Shown here: positions 9,704-19,796 of the stretch, one piece after another
How the letters are laid out: each line of letters begins with the position of its first letter
How positions within the stretch are numbered: position 1 is the first letter of the stretch
DNA from: Phallusia fumigata
Lineage: Eukaryota > Chordata > Ascidiacea > Phlebobranchia > Ascidiidae
NCBI GenBank assembly: GCA_008931825.1
Contig: QXVZ01013760.1
Location: 5,933 to 31,540, forward strand
Direction: 5' to 3'
Length of the DNA: 25,608 nucleotides
Notes under the pieces: generated by a model
What the model saw: only the letters and a program-made list of their open reading frames with translations
Told to the model about the DNA's origin: nothing
Databases searched by the model: none
Translations under genes and position numbers: made by a program

Positions 9704-9873
9704 CACAACGCCGGTTCTATCTTCGTGAAAAAGCAAAATAAGTTCATTTTTAAAATACATGTAAGTTATTAAACTGGTAAATATAATTTATTTATTTAAT
9801 TTTTCGCAAACTAATTTTATTCAGCGTTTCTTGCTTCAAAGATAAATTTATGCGTCATTCGTCACGCATGACT

Positions 9874-9887
9874 GTTGCCATAGCAAT
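9874..9887. promoter_or_regulatory. X-box-like site 2 (good match)
   Basis: GTTGCCATAGCAAT matches the 14-base RFX consensus GTTGCCATGGCAAC at 12 positions, with a perfect left half and centre. It lies 137 bases upstream of the CFAP77 start codon, inside the usual range of ciliary X-boxes. Confidence 0.55.
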
Positions 9888-10023
9888 ACATGACAACTGG
9901 TTGGCTATCAATCTCTGCCCAAGTTTACCGCGAGAATTTCCTGGAAACAGTACCATTTTATTGATTGCTAGCCAAGTGCTAGCAAAGTTATATTTAATAT
10001 TTGGTAAATCTTAATTCGTAAAA

Positions 10024-13000
10024 ATGGGCGAATACAGGTTGGGAATCTATCGGGATTCAATGAATGAAAATCCTCTTCTGATGAAAGTAAGTGATGCTGA
10101 ATTTTTTTATTTTTTCAATAAACGGTTCCTAAGGTAGTTAATGGTCCTAAAACGATGACAGTCACAGGGGTTTTTGCTTTAGTCAATGCACCTGATGACC
10201 GAATCTGACATGCGTATTTTCTTAAAACCTACTAAATTTATTTCTGTACTTGAGAATAATCTGTTTCTTTGGTTTCACAAATTAGGGTATTTCATTTACC
10301 ACATTTTGGTTGCCAGTCTTAAATTAACCGAAAACTAACTTCTGGAACACAAAATTAGACCATTCAGTGTTGATTAATAATATAAATGTGCAGAAATGTT
10401 ATTTTCTGTCTTCTGGCATCAGGGTCTTTTTAGTTGTTATGTATACATTTGAATCACTATAGATTTCATAAAAGATAAAATAAAAACACAAGGGCTGTTT
10501 AGGCAGATTGGACTTGCTGAAGAAAAACATAAATTGATATTAACTACCACCACTACACAACATTTTTTAATATATTTTTAAGAATTTAAATCTCTTTGTG
10601 TAATGATGAACCACAATGTATTCATTATATTTCTTTTATTACATAATGGATGGATGAGTAAGTCATGCTTATAATTAGTATGCTGTCAGTGTCAAGCTGC
10701 CTGCTTCATTGCAGTTTTTTGACAACATTTTTTTGTGATTTTAATATGGTTCATCGTTTTAAATTGACTGAATCAGCAAAACTGGATAAGTTTGTTGCTT
10801 GGAAAAATGCAAGAGACTGAGATTTAAATTGAGCAATACCTTAAAACAAAAAAAATGTAGTCAACACTGTCCTAGTAACAGTACATTGCCATTATTGTAA
10901 CGACAGTCTGAGCTGGGGATGCCGCTAAAGCGATGTTTTACCCTTCCAAATGATGGGTTTATTTATGGACGGCCAAATGTAACACTCGATGGAGGTGCTG
11001 CAGAGGCAATGATCACCAAGGAACCCATTCCAATCCACAGAAGAAGGGAAAAACCACTCCAAAGAGACTTTGTTGCACTCAACAAAGGTGCTGTTTCATC
11101 TGGACTTGTTTCAGCCAAGGTGGGATGTTTGCAATTTTGTGGATGGCGATACAATGTTTTTGCATTTAAAATGTTTCTTGTTTTGAGATGTTGTTGGATG
11201 TACATAATGTGTTTATTGCGGAAATTTAACCGATTGTGTTTTTTGAAACTGCAATGCTTTTTTACAAATGCTATTTAATTGCTATTTGCCCAATTTAGCT
11301 TGGAGTGCACATAAAATTGAAAACAATATCTTTTATGTTTTATTCTATGTTATTAAACCACAAATCCATTTTTCTGATTTAATAGATGTGTTGTTTTTGT
11401 AGTTTCCTATTTCCTTTATCCCTATGTTTGAAGTATCAACAAAGACTGAAATTGTAACCCGTTATCATAATAAGCCTTTAAATAAAGCATGTTCTACAAA
11501 CTGTCCAAATATGCTTCTAAAACTATCAGTTTGCTGAGATTATGATCTATGATGTGCAAAATGGTAAATTGTTTCTGCACTATCCTATTATAGACGCAGA
11601 AAAAATTGTCTGGAGGGTAGAGGACCCATTATAACCAATTTGAAAATATTTTAATGTAGGAGCACTCCCAATACAGAGCAACCAATGATGTACGACGAAG
11701 GGTNTTTCATCTGGACTTGTTTCGGCCAAGGTGGGATGTTTGCAATTTTGTGGATGGCCATACAATGTTTTTGCATTTAAAATGTTTCTTTTTTTGAGCT
11801 GTTGTTGGATGTACATAATGTGTTTATCGCGGAAATTTTACCGATTGTGTTTTTTTGAAACTGCAATGCTTTTTTACAAATGCTATTTAATTGCTATTTG
11901 CCCAATATAGCTTGGAGTGCACATAAAATTGAAAACAATATCTTTCATGTTTTATTTCTTTGTTATTAAACCACAAATCCATTTTTCTGATTTAATAGAT
12001 GTGTTGTTTTTATAGTTTCATATTTCCCTTGTTCCCTATGTTTGAAGTATCAACGAAGACTGAAATTGTAACCCGTTATCATAACAAGCCTTTAAATAAA
12101 GCTTGTTTATATGCTTCTAAAACTATCAGTTTGCTGAGATTATGATCTATGATTTGCAAAATGGTAAATTGTTTCTGCACTTATCCTATTAGAGATGCAT
12201 AAACAATTGTCTTGAGGATAGAGGACCCAGTATAACCAATTTGAAAACATTTTAATGTAGGAGCACTCCCAGTACAGAGCAACCAATGATGTACGACGAA
12301 GGGTCACAGAAGAAGACAAAAAGAAAATTTTAACCAAACGGATCCCACCAGACATGACTTTTGGCATCAGCACAAGACCTTCAACTCCAGTGTTTGACTT
12401 GCTTGAACACAAATACCAAGACAGATGGCTTTCCACCAGAAGGGAAGCTGAGCTGGCACGGAGGGCAAGAACAGTGCAACAGGTTTCAAACTTTTGTGAT
12501 TTTGCTATTTACATTTTGAGTCATTTCTTCAACATGTGCTCATAAAATTTGGATTTAGGTAAATGTTGTATTTTTAGGGTAAATTTCAAAACGTAAATGT
12601 TGTACTTGGGACATATGTTGTATTTTTCCCAATTGGAAGTTTACAAATTTTTCTAGTTCTTTCTGCACAATTAAATGATTATTTTGTGTTTTTTTGTTAA
12701 ATATCTGTTTTTATACAGGAAAACATAAAATTGACTTAAAACTGTGCCTATAAAATACTTGTCATTTAGAAAAAGATTGATGGGCGAATTTATGAAACAA
12801 GAGCTTCATTGTTGAGAAAATATCAACCCCAGGTTGAGGATCCACCACTCTGGCAAATGCCAAGATTTAGCCGGGTAATAAAACTTATAGATTAAATTTA
12901 ATCATTTCCCTCCAATCCTTGTGTTTAAACTTAAGTCTACAGCTGTTGCAAAGCAGTGACAAAAGTGTGTAAGAGGCAAATATTGTTGTAATAAACAACA

Positions 13001-13513
13001 TTTATTCATTGTAATGCAGAAACCATTTGTTATATTTTCAAAAGTAATGTATTTTANAAACTGTGCCTATAAAATACTTGTCATTTAGAAAAAGATTGAT
13101 GGGCGAATTTATGAAACAAGAGCTTCATTGTTGAGAAAATATCAACCCCAGGTTGAGGATCCACCACTCTGGCAAATGCCAAGATTTAGCCGGGTAATAA
13201 AACTTATAGATTAAATTTAATCATTTCCCTCCAATCCTTGTGTTTAAACTTAAGTCTACAGCTGTTGCAAAGCAGTGACAAAAGTGTGTAAGAGGCAAAT
13301 ATTGTTGTAATAAACAACATTTATTCATTGTAATGCAGAAAACATTTGTTATATTTTCAAAAGTACTGTATTTTATGGATCCAGGGTGCTGCACATTTGG
13401 AAACATTCCGGTCACCAGAGAAGAGGTTACGAGCTTTCAAATACCATCAGACTGATGCCACCTCTAGGACAGGTGTATTCGGTCATGGAATTTATGAGGC
13501 AGCTAAAAGTTAA
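10024..13513 (+). CDS. CFAP77: CFAP77, five exons
   Basis: Exons are 10024-10086, 10907-11119, 12261-12482, 12770-12874 and 13385-13513, every splice phase 0, giving 243 residues. Landmarks match CFAP77 (C9orf171, DUF4483): LGIYRDSMNENPLLMK, CFTLP..GFIYGRPN, DGGAAEAM, RDFVALNKGAVSSGLVSAKEH, PPDMTFGISTRPSTP, RASLLRKYQP, PPLWQMPRFSR, and FGHGIYEAAKS at the C terminus. CFAP77 is a microtubule-associated ciliary protein placed at the outer junction of the B-tubule in axonemal doublets. The start is the first ATG, context AAAATGG, 924 bases from the CCDC191-like start. Contig-join duplications add a partial copy of exons 2-3 (exon 3 start at 11660-11703, exon 2 end at 11705-11730) and a complete extra exon 4 at 13089-13193. 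I leave both out of the model as probable allelic copies. Confidence 0.9.
11094..12304. repeat. ~600-base direct duplication joined by an N
   Basis: Positions 11094-11703 and 11705-12304 are the same segment: end of CFAP77 exon 2, intron 2, start of exon 3. They are separated by N at 11704 and differ by scattered substitutions and small indels. The copies break exactly at the N, so the natural reading is two haplotypes placed in tandem by the assembler. Confidence 0.85.
12739..13375. repeat. CFAP77: 318-base direct duplication carrying CFAP77 exon 4
   Basis: Positions 12739-13056 and 13058-13375 are equal in length and almost identical, with N at 13057 between them. Each copy contains a full exon 4 with splice sites (12770-12874 and 13089-13193). 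Including both would insert 35 extra residues in frame without disrupting the protein, so gene predictors could miss the artefact. Confidence 0.85.
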
Positions 13514-13825
13514 AGAAAGCAGCAAAGACCCCATTCTTTTGCGTTTGACTGTTACTAGTCTTTTATGTGCACTTTCTGTCATTGGCTTCATTATTTATCT
13601 GTGTGTGTTACTGAATTTCTATGTATATTTGCATTGTCATGTTTGTATGTATGATGGCTCCCCTCTAAATTGCAGGTTGATTACAAAAATACACCTAGTT
13701 TATACATGGATTGTGTATTTATGTTTTACCACATACAACACATTGTTGTTTGAATTGGCCACTAGACGCCATGATCTTATTATGGTTCATTTCCTGAAGC
13801 TCATTTTGTTGTGTAAACAATTTAG

Positions 13826-14650
13826 GCATGAAATGTTTGGTGATTTAGAGGAAACTTTTAAAGCTGGTAAATGTGGTCTGATGTGAACTTGGGTTTTCAC
13901 TCTTACAGTTTTGTTATTTTTCAAAAAGTCTCACCCACTTTAGGCCAAATAAAATGAATACCAACCCACTATATTGTTTTATTAGAATCAGACATTGTTC
14001 ATTAATTTGACCCAAATTTCAAACTGGTGACAGCCCATAAACAGGCTTTACAAGTTTTATTGCAATCAGAGAACACAATTGAACAGACAAACAGTCAAAA
14101 TTACAGACAATTATGTTCTTTTTCATGAATAGAAACCTTTCAGTTGTGGTGTTTGTGAACCTAAAACCAAAATCTTTTTATTATTTTATTGGGCTATGGT
14201 ATACCAAACAAACAAAATGTCATTTTTAATGTAACAAAACATTGTATTTGTTCATTATGAAAAATTTGACCCACTTCAAGGCGGTAACCACTGCAGCTTT
14301 AAAGTTAATTAAACTATGACCCTACTGCCTTCAACTATCAAGGTAAAAATTTAATCTAAAACTGCTAAGTGTATATTAAAACATCATACCTTTTTGTTTA
14401 TGTTGCACAAACCAATTTGTTAAAACATTTAATGCAAAAATATCCATCCTGTTGGTAAAGTGGGTTCATAACTAGAAGGGTGGCGTTTACCATATTCCAC
14501 ATACACTATTACCCCATTTACAAATGCATATATATTCACCATGATATTTCATGTTGGGTCCCATAGTTACTTAAGCTTTTTATAACATGATTGTTTCTGC
14601 AGGCAGAAACGGGTCCCCATAGATGGAAAGTTGCAGAATAATTGCATGGT
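13826..14650. repeat. Degenerate interspersed-repeat sequence
   Basis: The plus strand at 13826-13885 encodes HEMFGDLEETFKAGK. This mirrors a GMKCLMDLDETFTAGRYEQ segment on the minus strand of 14970-15055, so the same repeat is present in both orientations. Phrases such as 'ATTTGACCCA' and 'GGGTCCCATAG' recur through the stretch. A 166-codon frame crossing 13386-13886 is produced by this repeat plus the out-of-frame CFAP77 exon 5 and is not annotated as a gene. Confidence 0.45.
13948..13953 (+). terminator. Possible poly(A) signal of CFAP77
   Basis: This is the first AATAAA seen downstream of the CFAP77 stop, about 435 bases away. It lies next to degenerate repeat sequence, so the assignment is tentative. 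Confidence 0.35.
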
Positions 14651-14946
14651 ACAATTTGACCAATTTTAGGGGGCTAGTGGGGCAACTGCTGAGGCTTTTG
14701 GGTAAAACACACATCAATTATAGCACCACAATGACATGTTCTACAAACTGTCCAAATTTCATCCAATTCCGAAAATGTTTAACAATTTGACCCATTTTAG
14801 GGGGCTAGTGGGGTAACTGCTGGGGCTATGGGATAAAACACATCAATTATTACACAACAATGATATGTAGTACAAAATGTCCAAATTTCATCCAATTCCG
14901 AGAATGTTTGACAATTTGACCCATTTTAGGGGGCTAGTGGGGTAAG
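14651..14946. repeat. ~130-base minisatellite, partial copies
   Basis: The marker AGGGGGCTAGTGGGG recurs at 14668, 14799 and 14928, giving a period of about 130 bases. Each unit also carries the phrase TCCAAATTTCATCCAATTCC. The array runs into the N at 14947, so its true length is unknown. Confidence 0.75.
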
Positions 14947-14947
14947 N

Positions 14948-15161
14948 CCATGAGGGTATGGGGTCAATCGAAAAGGACGACACGCCAGTTTGTTCATATC
15001 TACCAGCTGTGAAAGTTTCATCCAAATCCATCAAACATTTCATGCCAAAAGTGCGTGGACAAGCTCCAGGGTAGAAAAAAGAAAAAAAGAAAGAAAAAGA
15101 AAAAAAACAAAAACAAACAGAGTGAAAACAACATGTGTCCCCTTCAGGGAAGGGGACCCAT
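14948..15161. mobile_element. Repeat-element end with purine tract and hairpin
   Basis: After the N comes unique repeat sequence, then a purine/A-rich tract (about 15073-15115), then a perfect hairpin GTCCCCTTC-AGG-GAAGGGGAC at 15137-15157 (9-base stem, 3-base loop), ending GGGACCCATAA. Internal tandem repeats followed by a short 3' hairpin recall Helentron-type non-autonomous elements (DINE-1-like). No diagnostic terminal sequence confirms that class. A second copy of the part 15032-15120 lies at 15776-15850. Confidence 0.4.
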
Positions 15162-15300
15162 AAATACCAAATTATGTTATAGTGTGGCACTAAAGAGACC
15201 AGGTATTCTTCCACTGGGTGCCTTGTTATAGTACATGAACTATACACTAGTTTCGGAACCCGAAGTCTAGTTCGACTACATGGCATTCTAGCTCGCATAC

Positions 15301-15626
15301 CTTGTGGTCAAGAGTAAACCTGTGGTAGATGCCAGCAGGTAAAATCAGCAAATCATCTTTCACAACTTCAATTCGTATCCACCTGTAGTGAAAAATCAGG
15401 TGGTACATTTGGGTGTTAAATTTCAAAGATTTCTTGACTGAAACATGCTGTTGATTTAGTTTGTAAAATTGTAATCACGATGGGTAGTCTACACATAAGA
15501 AAAAATATTTGTAACAAAAAACACAGACCTGTCACTTTTGTCACGAACATCAAAATAGCCAGAGCCATCAAGAATATAACGGATTTCTTCATCTGTATGA
15601 ATATGTTCTTCAAAAAAGCTTTTCAC
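15301..15626 (-). pseudogene. ADI1: Duplicated exons 3-4 of ADI1 (probable second haplotype)
   Basis: Exon 3' (15529-15626) and exon 4' (15301-15382) repeat ADI1 exons 3 and 4 with intact splice sites, inside a 597-base block (15162-15758) that parallels 17164-17759. Differences fall mostly in introns. The one exonic change seen is the last base of exon 4: AAG here, AAT in the other copy, Lys versus Asn. The block ends exactly at N 15759. No exons 1, 2 or 5 accompany it, so it cannot make an enzyme on its own. A stray allelic contig is likelier than a real partial duplication. Confidence 0.75.
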
Positions 15627-15759
15627 CTAACAGTATTGTCTCTGTTAGATCTTTCAAAAAATAACGTCAACTGCATTGGTTACGCCTTTTTAGACACATC
15701 AAAAATTGTTGTTAAATTATGGTTTTCATAATGTAAGTAACTAAGCAGCAATAACGTGN

Positions 15760-15775
15760 CCCCCCCCCCCCCCCC
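15760..15775. repeat. Poly-C run at contig edge
   Basis: Sixteen C residues follow the N at 15759 directly, in otherwise AT-rich sequence. This looks like low-quality sequence at a contig end rather than biology. Confidence 0.6.
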
Positions 15776-15860
15776 TCAAACATTTCATGCCAAAAGTGTG
15801 TGGACAAGCTCCAGGGTAGTTAAAAGAAAAAAACAAAAAACAAACAGAGTGAAATTACTA
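15776..15860. repeat. Second copy of interspersed-repeat segment
   Basis: The segment repeats 15032-15075 with one substitution (TGCCAAAAGTGTGTGG versus TGCCAAAAGTGCGTGG) and then an A-rich tract ending AACAGAGTGAAA. The 3' hairpin of the first copy is absent. Confidence 0.65.
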
Positions 15861-16731
15861 GATTCCAGAATAACATCAGGTCAGTAATAGATTTAAAAGT
15901 TATTTGTCATAAATACATTTGCTTTAATTGTGTATGATTTACATTGTAGCTGCATTGCGTTCAACCTCAATCCACCAATAGTGCCCTTAACCTTTTTGTG
16001 TCTTAACAATGTTTTGCTGATTTCCAGCCATACCACACTTTGCCATATTATTGTTCCATGTACATTATCACTCAATTTAAGAATGATGTATATTCACTAC
16101 ATTCCATAGTTACCTAAGTCAAAAAAGGGTAAATACAACGTGTCACCTTTGGGAATGATCTTGACAAGTCTGATATTGCATGAACTAAACAAACTCTCCA
16201 TCAACTTAGGTTTTATACATGAAGTTATGTATTTCATGCAACACACAACAGTTGGTAACATTAAACTTTTAAAGTGAAGACTGTTATTGCATGAAAACAA
16301 CACAGTATATTTGTTATCGACAATATAAGCCCCTGGAAAATGTATATACCTATTACATTTTTTAAAGTTGCTTTGTTTATTTGTATTAATATAAATGGCT
16401 AAAGAGTCCTATTAATAAATGTTAAAAGGTTAAAACATTGGAAATGTTTAAAACTAATTTCCGGTTATACACATAAAAAGTTGTACCATTCCCACTTTTA
16501 GAAGCTAAGAAAAATATTAAACAGCTGGAACACCAATTTACATCACTAACATACAGGTGTTAAAAAAACATGAAAAAATTTACAAACACTGCACATATTC
16601 GCTTAACATATACATGTACTCCACTTGATGTTTTATGCTTACAATGTAACATATTGGCAGCACTACTAGCTTGCTTTAAAAAATATAAGATTGCAGCGAG
16701 TTTGAATAAAGTCACAACCAGTTCGTATATA
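15861..16731. other. Sequence downstream of ADI1, no gene seen
   Basis: AT-rich, with only short frames. A minus-strand frame at 16097-16303 contains no recognised domain and probably derives from the same dispersed repeats (shared phrase CCATAGTTAC). Confidence 0.4.
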
Positions 16732-16836
16732 CATGCTTGACAAGTTGGGGTTAATGATGCTACTGTAAAATATCACAACAAGGTGCGACATGTTTGACAA
16801 GTTGGGGTTAATGATGCTAATGTAAAATATCACAAC
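16732..16836. repeat. Two-copy tandem repeat, period 57
   Basis: Positions 16732-16779 and 16789-16836 match with only two differences seen, sharing TTGACAAGTTGGGGTTAATG. No N intervenes, so this is a genuine local duplication. Confidence 0.8.
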
Positions 16837-16866
16837 GTGTGTCAGACAAACAGGCACCTGTCAAAT

Positions 16867-16872
16867 TTTATT
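16867..16872 (-). terminator. Poly(A) signal of ADI1
   Basis: TTTATT on the plus strand reads AATAAA on the minus strand, 63 bases after the ADI1 stop codon. Confidence 0.65.
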
Positions 16873-16934
16873 GCCATAGACAGATGCATAAAATTCCTTT
16901 TTAAAGTCAGCCAACCTGAACTGCATTGGTAACT

Positions 16935-18367
16935 TTAATTTGCTAAGATTCCAAATTGAGCGACATACTTCTGTCGCTCTTGCATGCTGTCAGCAGGTCG
17001 ATTATGTGGCGTCCATATAGGTTCTCCAACAAACAGCCTCTGTACTTTAATGTAGTCCTGCCAAAAGTTGAGCACTTGACAGTTTACACACACAAAGTGG
17101 CAAAAACCCACACTAAAATGCCATCACTAAACCAATACTTTAATGCTAACAAATTATAAAACAAAATACCAAATTATGTTATAGTGCATTAAAGAGACCA
17201 GGTATTCTTTCACTGGGTGCCTTGTTATAGTACATGAACTATACATTAGTTTCGGAACCCGAAGTCTAGTTCAACTATATGGCATTCTAGCTCGCATACA
17301 TTGTGGTCAAGAGTAAACCTGTGGTAGATGCCAGCAGGTAAAATCAGCAAATCATCTTTCACAACTTCAATTCGTATCCACCTGCAGTGAAAAATCAGGT
17401 GGTACATTTGGGTGTTAAATTTCAAAGATTTCTTGACTGAAACATGCTGTTGATTTAGTTTGTAAAATTGTAATCACGATGGGTGGGCTACACATAAGAG
17501 AAAAATATTTGTAACAAAAAACACAGACCTGTCACTTTTGTCACGAACATCAAAATAGCCAGAGCCATCAAGAATATAACGGATTTCTTCATCTGTATGA
17601 ATATGTTCTTCAAAAAAGCTTTTCACCTAAAAGTATTGTCTCTGTTAGATCTTTCAAAAAATAACGTCAACTGCATAGGTTACGCCTTTTCAGACACATG
17701 TCAAAAATGTTGCTAAATTGTGGTTTCCATAATGTAAGTAACTAAGCAGCAATAACGTGTCTTCCATTATATCTTCTGATATTAAGAGTGATTAATGCCA
17801 ATGCCTTAACAATGTCAGAATATGTTTATAATCGAAGGCCCGAGCCAACTGGCAACAAGGTAATGTTTATTATGAACCTTGATTGAACCACAAATGTAAG
17901 TAAAATGATTCGGTAGGGGACCAATAAAAAATCATACCTTTGCCTCATAGTTTGGCAGTCGATCCGGAGATACAGTAATTAGATCATTGTACGTGTATCC
18001 TCTGGAAACCTTCAATTTTAGATATTCAGAATTTTTTTCATAACTTTCAGAGTCGAACTGTAAAACATAATAACTTTTTAATATTGTTGATCCATAAATA
18101 CATATTGATTGGTTTCCAATCATCCTCCTTTTTTCACATTATTATCACAGCAAACAAAAATGCTTTGGTTCCACATATTTTCAACTGTTAGTTTACGATA
18201 TGTTTCAATTTATAATAGGAGTGCAGATGATAGATTTCTTAACTCACATTGAAATATTCCACTCCAAGGTCTTCTAGTTGATCCAGTGTGACACACTCTT
18301 CACTTAAACCAGCATTTTTTTGGTTTTCAGCCACCTCTGCTGCATTAAGGTACCAGGCCCTTACCAT
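16935..18367 (-). CDS. ADI1: Acireductone dioxygenase, complete, five exons
   Basis: Minus-strand exons are 18248-18367, 17938-18057, 17529-17626, 17300-17381 and 16935-17057, giving 180 residues; human ADI1 has 179. The protein begins MVRAWYL and ends [10 protein letters not shown]. It is a cupin metalloenzyme of the methionine salvage pathway: with Fe2+ it converts acireductone to the 2-keto precursor of methionine plus formate. The metal ligands are visible as HIHTDEE (two His and Glu, exon 3) and the His of AGIYHRF (exon 4). Other family landmarks are [20 protein letters not shown], and [17 protein letters not shown]. All introns are GT-AG; exon 3 ends two bases into a codon and exon 4 supplies the third. 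The last base of exon 4 is T here (AAT|GTATGC), against G in the duplicate at 15301. The start is the only ATG in frame and matches the family N terminus. Confidence 0.96.
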
Positions 18368-18668
18368 TATTAGTTGTTGTGCATTTACCAAATCGCTGAC
18401 CAGACTACCAAAAATCACATTTTTTGTGACAGTGTTTTATTGTTCATAAGACGCGCGTAAAAACTTAAGGCATAGATGTTAAGGCATACGCTTTTAGGCA
18501 CTTGTACACGACCCAACAAACAGGTGGTTTTCATGCCATTTTATCAATAATTTCCACGAAAACTTAAGCACTGGATGAACTTTTCGAACAGTTCTTTACT
18601 CACGAATCCCGTCAGATCAAACAGGGTAATACCCTTCTGGACAAGACGCCCATCGCCGGCCGAAAACG

Positions 18669-18722
18669 CACGTGGTGACTGGTCACGCACACGTGACTGG
18701 TCACGCACACGTGACTCACGTG
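18669..18722. promoter_or_regulatory. Four CACGTG E-boxes in a tandem repeat
   Basis: Perfect CACGTG palindromes lie at 18669, 18690, 18708 and 18717. Two are generated by an exact 18-base tandem unit GACTGGTCACGCACACGT (18677-18694 and 18695-18712). They lie about 300 bases upstream of the ADI1 start codon. E-boxes of this type bind MYC/MAX, USF and MITF/TFE factors. A regulatory role at ADI1 is inference. Confidence 0.5.
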
Positions 18723-19796
18723 GTGTCCAAAATGACAAAATGGCGACTACGTTATCTTCCAACAAAGACCACTTGTCAAATTTGCAGTCTTAAAATAACA
18801 ACTTCGACTCGCTTGTTATGTGCTACCATCTCAGTTTGCGAAAAACTAAATCGCAGAATGAAAAACGCCTAATGCCAGGAAAAAAACGACTGCATAGCTA
18901 TTGTACAAGGGATGTCCGATTTCGCCCTGGTTAAATCGACTTAAAGTAAAAAAGCTAGAACGACCAGCATGTACATTGGAAGTAATAGCCTACGTTTGAC
19001 GTGTGAAAAACATTATTTTACTACATATTTCTGCCAAATGTAAAACCACACATGAGTTGCTCTCGTCAGTCCGCAGAACTGCACCCGCAACAGTGGTAGG
19101 CTAATTTCTGTTTAGCTTTGCAACAGCGGCGAATGTCAGGTCAGGAAATGCAACAAACCCCGACAGGTAGCGTACTAAATTGGTAAAACTTGTACAAAAG
19201 ATAGGCTAACGCTGTTCGTGCATAAGACACATTTTACGGTTATTATTTTCTATTTTTGAGTTTTTTACCCGGGGGATTTAATTGCACTTGTTTTTCGGAC
19301 GATACAAACTTATTCGTACAGTTTGTGCAAAATAGTAAGCTTTATAGGACGCTGGGATCGACCAGAAAGCGTCCGCGCTATTGACAGGTCAACCAATAAT
19401 CTACGTGTCGCGGCTATACTTGCCCCAAAAAACTGGTCTCTACTCTCTAGTAGGGGTTTTAGAAATCTAGGCAAGCACTAGTCGCAAAAATTCCGCATGA
19501 GGGGGGTATTTCTCGTTTATATTATTGATTGTTGGGAACTATTTACATTAACATTAAAAAACAGTAATATGCGAAAGAATATTTGCATGACTGCGACTTA
19601 ACGCGGATGTAAAGCTTCGGTTCAGAGTACTTTAAGAACGGTGGACTGTTTGACCTCAAGCGCTTCAGGGTATAGAGCCGCCGCTATTTGTTGGAACCGC
19701 AACGAGCGCTTTTTGTGTGCGTGTGCACAACGGCCGCACCGCTTTAATGATTCGTAATGATGATATGACAAGCAGTTTTACAAAACAATCTAACAT
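18723..19796. other. Intergenic stretch, no gene seen
   Basis: No frame with recognisable protein similarity, and no tRNA or snRNA signature noticed. There are scattered GC-richer patches, for example 19620-19740, but no paired structure. Confidence 0.4.

Larger units (their letters stand above)
9100..10023. promoter_or_regulatory. Shared bidirectional promoter of CCDC191-like and CFAP77
   Basis: The 924 bases between the two divergent start codons contain no coding sequence. Two RFX X-box-like sites lie inside, closer to CFAP77. The short distance and the shared ciliary/centriolar theme suggest common control. Confidence 0.55.

Noticed and set aside
10963-11205. Minus-strand frames at 10963-11205 and 11580-11816
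   Set aside because: They are antisense to CFAP77 exon 2 and its duplicated copy, and one crosses a contig join.
13386-13886. 166-codon plus-strand frame with hydrophobic stretches
   Set aside because: Its first part is the wrong frame of CFAP77 exon 5, whose correct frame ends in a conserved C terminus. The rest overlaps interspersed repeat sequence.
14888-15298. 136-codon minus-strand frame
   Set aside because: It spans an N, a purine tract and the repeat hairpin; its residues come from repeat sequence.
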